The notes under the pieces are model-generated. The model was not told the DNA's origin, made no database searches, and worked only from the letters and a program-made list of their open reading frames with translations. DNA of 34,136 nucleotides from assembly GCA_947460875.1 (NCBI GenBank), contig CANHGR010000017.1, forward strand, positions 1 to 34,136, given 5' to 3'. The DNA comes from Sphingobacteriaceae bacterium (GTDB lineage: Bacteria; Bacteroidota; Bacteroidia; Sphingobacteriales; Sphingobacteriaceae). Every line of letters starts with the position of its first letter. The first letter of the stretch is position 1. Positions 33,000-34,136 of the stretch are shown piece by piece. The position numbers and the translations under genes are program-made.

Positions 33000-34136
33000 T
33001 TACTCCTTAACGGAAGCATTGTTAACCGTACCTGAATTATCTCCCACGCCGTCATGCACAACTGCTTCAGCAGCCTTTTCCTGATCAGCAGTATCGCCGT
33101 TTACAAACTCATCATAGGTTGTACGATTATCGAACGGACGTTTACCCAATATTTCTTCCAGATCGCTTTGAAACAGTATCTCCTTTTCTAATAGCTTATT
33201 TGCTAATTTTTCAAGGCCGTCGCGTTTATCTGTCAGAAGCTTCATAGTGCGCACATAAACTTCATTAATAAGCTTTCGTACCTCATCATCGATGATTTCT
33301 GAAGTCTTTTCTGAGTAAGGTTTATTAAATTGGTACTCGCCCTGGGTATCGTTGAAGGATACATTCCCAACCTTATCGTTCATCCCGTAAATAGTCACCA
33401 TCGCATAAGCAAGTTTGGTAATACGCTCTAAATCGTTCTGGGCTCCTGTAGAAATCCTCCCAAAAACCAGATCCTCGGCGACACGACCACCCATCGTCAT
33501 ACACATGCCATCTGTCAGCTGTTCTGTTGTATACAAGAATTGTTCTTTCGGCAAGTATTGGGCATATCCAAGTGCTGCAACACCGCGTGGAACTATAGAT
33601 ACCTTAACAAGTGGATCAGCATGTTCCAAATACCATCCGGCAATAGCATGGCCCGCCTCATGATAGGCTACGATACGCTTCTCTTCGGGAGAAATAATTT
33701 TGTTTTTCTTTTCTAAACCTCCGATAACTCTGTCTACGGCATCTTGGAAATCCTGCATATCAACTGCTTCCTTATTCTTACGGGCAGCAATTAAAGCCGC
33801 TTCGTTACAAACATTAGCAATCTCAGCGCCGGCAAATCCCGGCGTTTGGGCAGACAATTTTTTAGCATCTACGCCCGGAGCTTGCTTGATGGGCTTTAAG
33901 TGAACTTTGAAGATTTGCTCGCGACCAACCAAATCTGGCTTGTCAATTGACACCTGGCGGTCAAAACGGCCCGGACGAAGCAAAGCCGTATCCAATACAT
34001 CCGGACGGTTAGTAGCTGCTAATATGATGATACCAGAATCGGTACCAAATCCATCCATTTCAACCAAAAGTTGATTGAGCGTATTTTCGCGCTCATCATT
34101 ACCGCCAACAATATTATTTTTTCCACGAGCTCGACC
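33000..34136 (-). CDS. ftsH: ATP-dependent zinc metalloprotease FtsH, C-terminal part
   Basis: The frame is open to the right edge of the window, so the N-terminal membrane region and Walker A are outside. About 378 residues are visible. They hold the end of the AAA+ domain ([37 protein letters not shown]) and the M41 protease domain with the zinc motif HEAGH in [15 protein letters not shown], and [20 protein letters not shown]. FtsH degrades membrane and short-lived cytosolic proteins and is anchored in the inner membrane. The last 40 residues are an acidic, low-complexity tail. The LUD gene follows closely. Confidence 0.97.
   Translation of the reverse strand, partial: GRARGKNNIVGGNDERENTLNQLLVEMDGFGTDSGIIILAATNRPDVLDTALLRPGRFDRQVSIDKPDLVGREQIFKVHLKPIKQAPGVDAKKLSAQTPGFAGAEIANVCNEAALIAARKNKEAVDMQDFQDAVDRVIGGLEKKNKIISPEEKRIVAYHEAGHAIAGWYLEHADPLVKVSIVPRGVAALGYAQYLPKEQFLYTTEQLTDGMCMTMGGRVAEDLVFGRISTGAQNDLERITKLAYAMVTIYGMNDKVGNVSFNDTQGEYQFNKPYSEKTSEIIDDEVRKLINEVYVRTMKLLTDKRDGLEKLANKLLEKEILFQSDLEEILGKRPFDNRTTYDEFVNGDTADQEKAAEAVVHDGVGDNSGTVNNASVKE

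Overview
The window is a 34 kb stretch of a Bacteroidota chromosome, most likely Sphingobacteriaceae (Pedobacter/Sphingobacterium-like). This placement is an inference. It rests on moderately AT-rich DNA, TAnnTTTG-type -7 promoter elements in front of many genes, a very long S16 protein, a TonB-family energy transducer, DUF4199/DUF2905 proteins, and an Mrp ATPase without its C-terminal CxxC. Almost every gene is housekeeping. I see no tRNA or rRNA, no insertion sequence, no prophage and no CRISPR array.

Layout. 1-3343 (+): the end of a YifB/ComM-type AAA+ protein, a secreted methionine sulfoxide reductase MsrA, an M16 zinc protease and peptide deformylase. 3340-5448 (-): a small exported carboxypeptidase-regulatory-like protein, then the Fe-S pair mrp-nifU. 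5570-8998 (+): a membrane-anchored GT51 peptidoglycan glycosyltransferase with a long N-terminal domain, hpt, and phosphatidylserine decarboxylase. 9029-11539 (-): the conserved rpsP-rimM-trmD-rplS cluster, here with wide gaps, a terminator after rpsP and separate promoter-like boxes. 11729-13168 (+): a YbjQ-family protein and thiL. 13275-14618 (-): rmuC. 14799-15488 (+): a membrane zinc metallopeptidase. 15559-16983 (-): apaG and dusB.

17046-20025 (+) is a tightly packed set: CPBP protease, DUF2007 protein, cdsA and a TonB-like protein. The large mfd gene (-) follows. It is flanked on both sides by decayed genes: an NTF2/SnoaL-like pseudogene (20027-20449) and a DUF4199 pseudogene (23980-24382). 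24412-26942 (+): a DUF2905 protein, an unknown membrane protein, a Nif3-like protein and a zinc-ribbon protein, the last three joined by 1-nt TAATG overlaps. 27031-28506 (+): an exported helical-repeat protein. 28503-29573 (-): a FabH-like ketosynthase. 29574-30006: a gene-poor gap holding a probable third gene remnant. 30007-32322 (+): a multi-spanning patatin-like hydrolase. 32332-34136 (-): a LUD-domain protein and the C-terminal part of ftsH.

No clearly new system is present. The observations most worth a second look are the promoter boxes lying almost on start codons, the decay around mfd, the GT51 protein with an AsmA-like N-terminal half, the CxxC-less Mrp beside a CxxC-bearing NifU domain, the terminator that contains the next gene's promoter box, and the membrane-embedded patatin.
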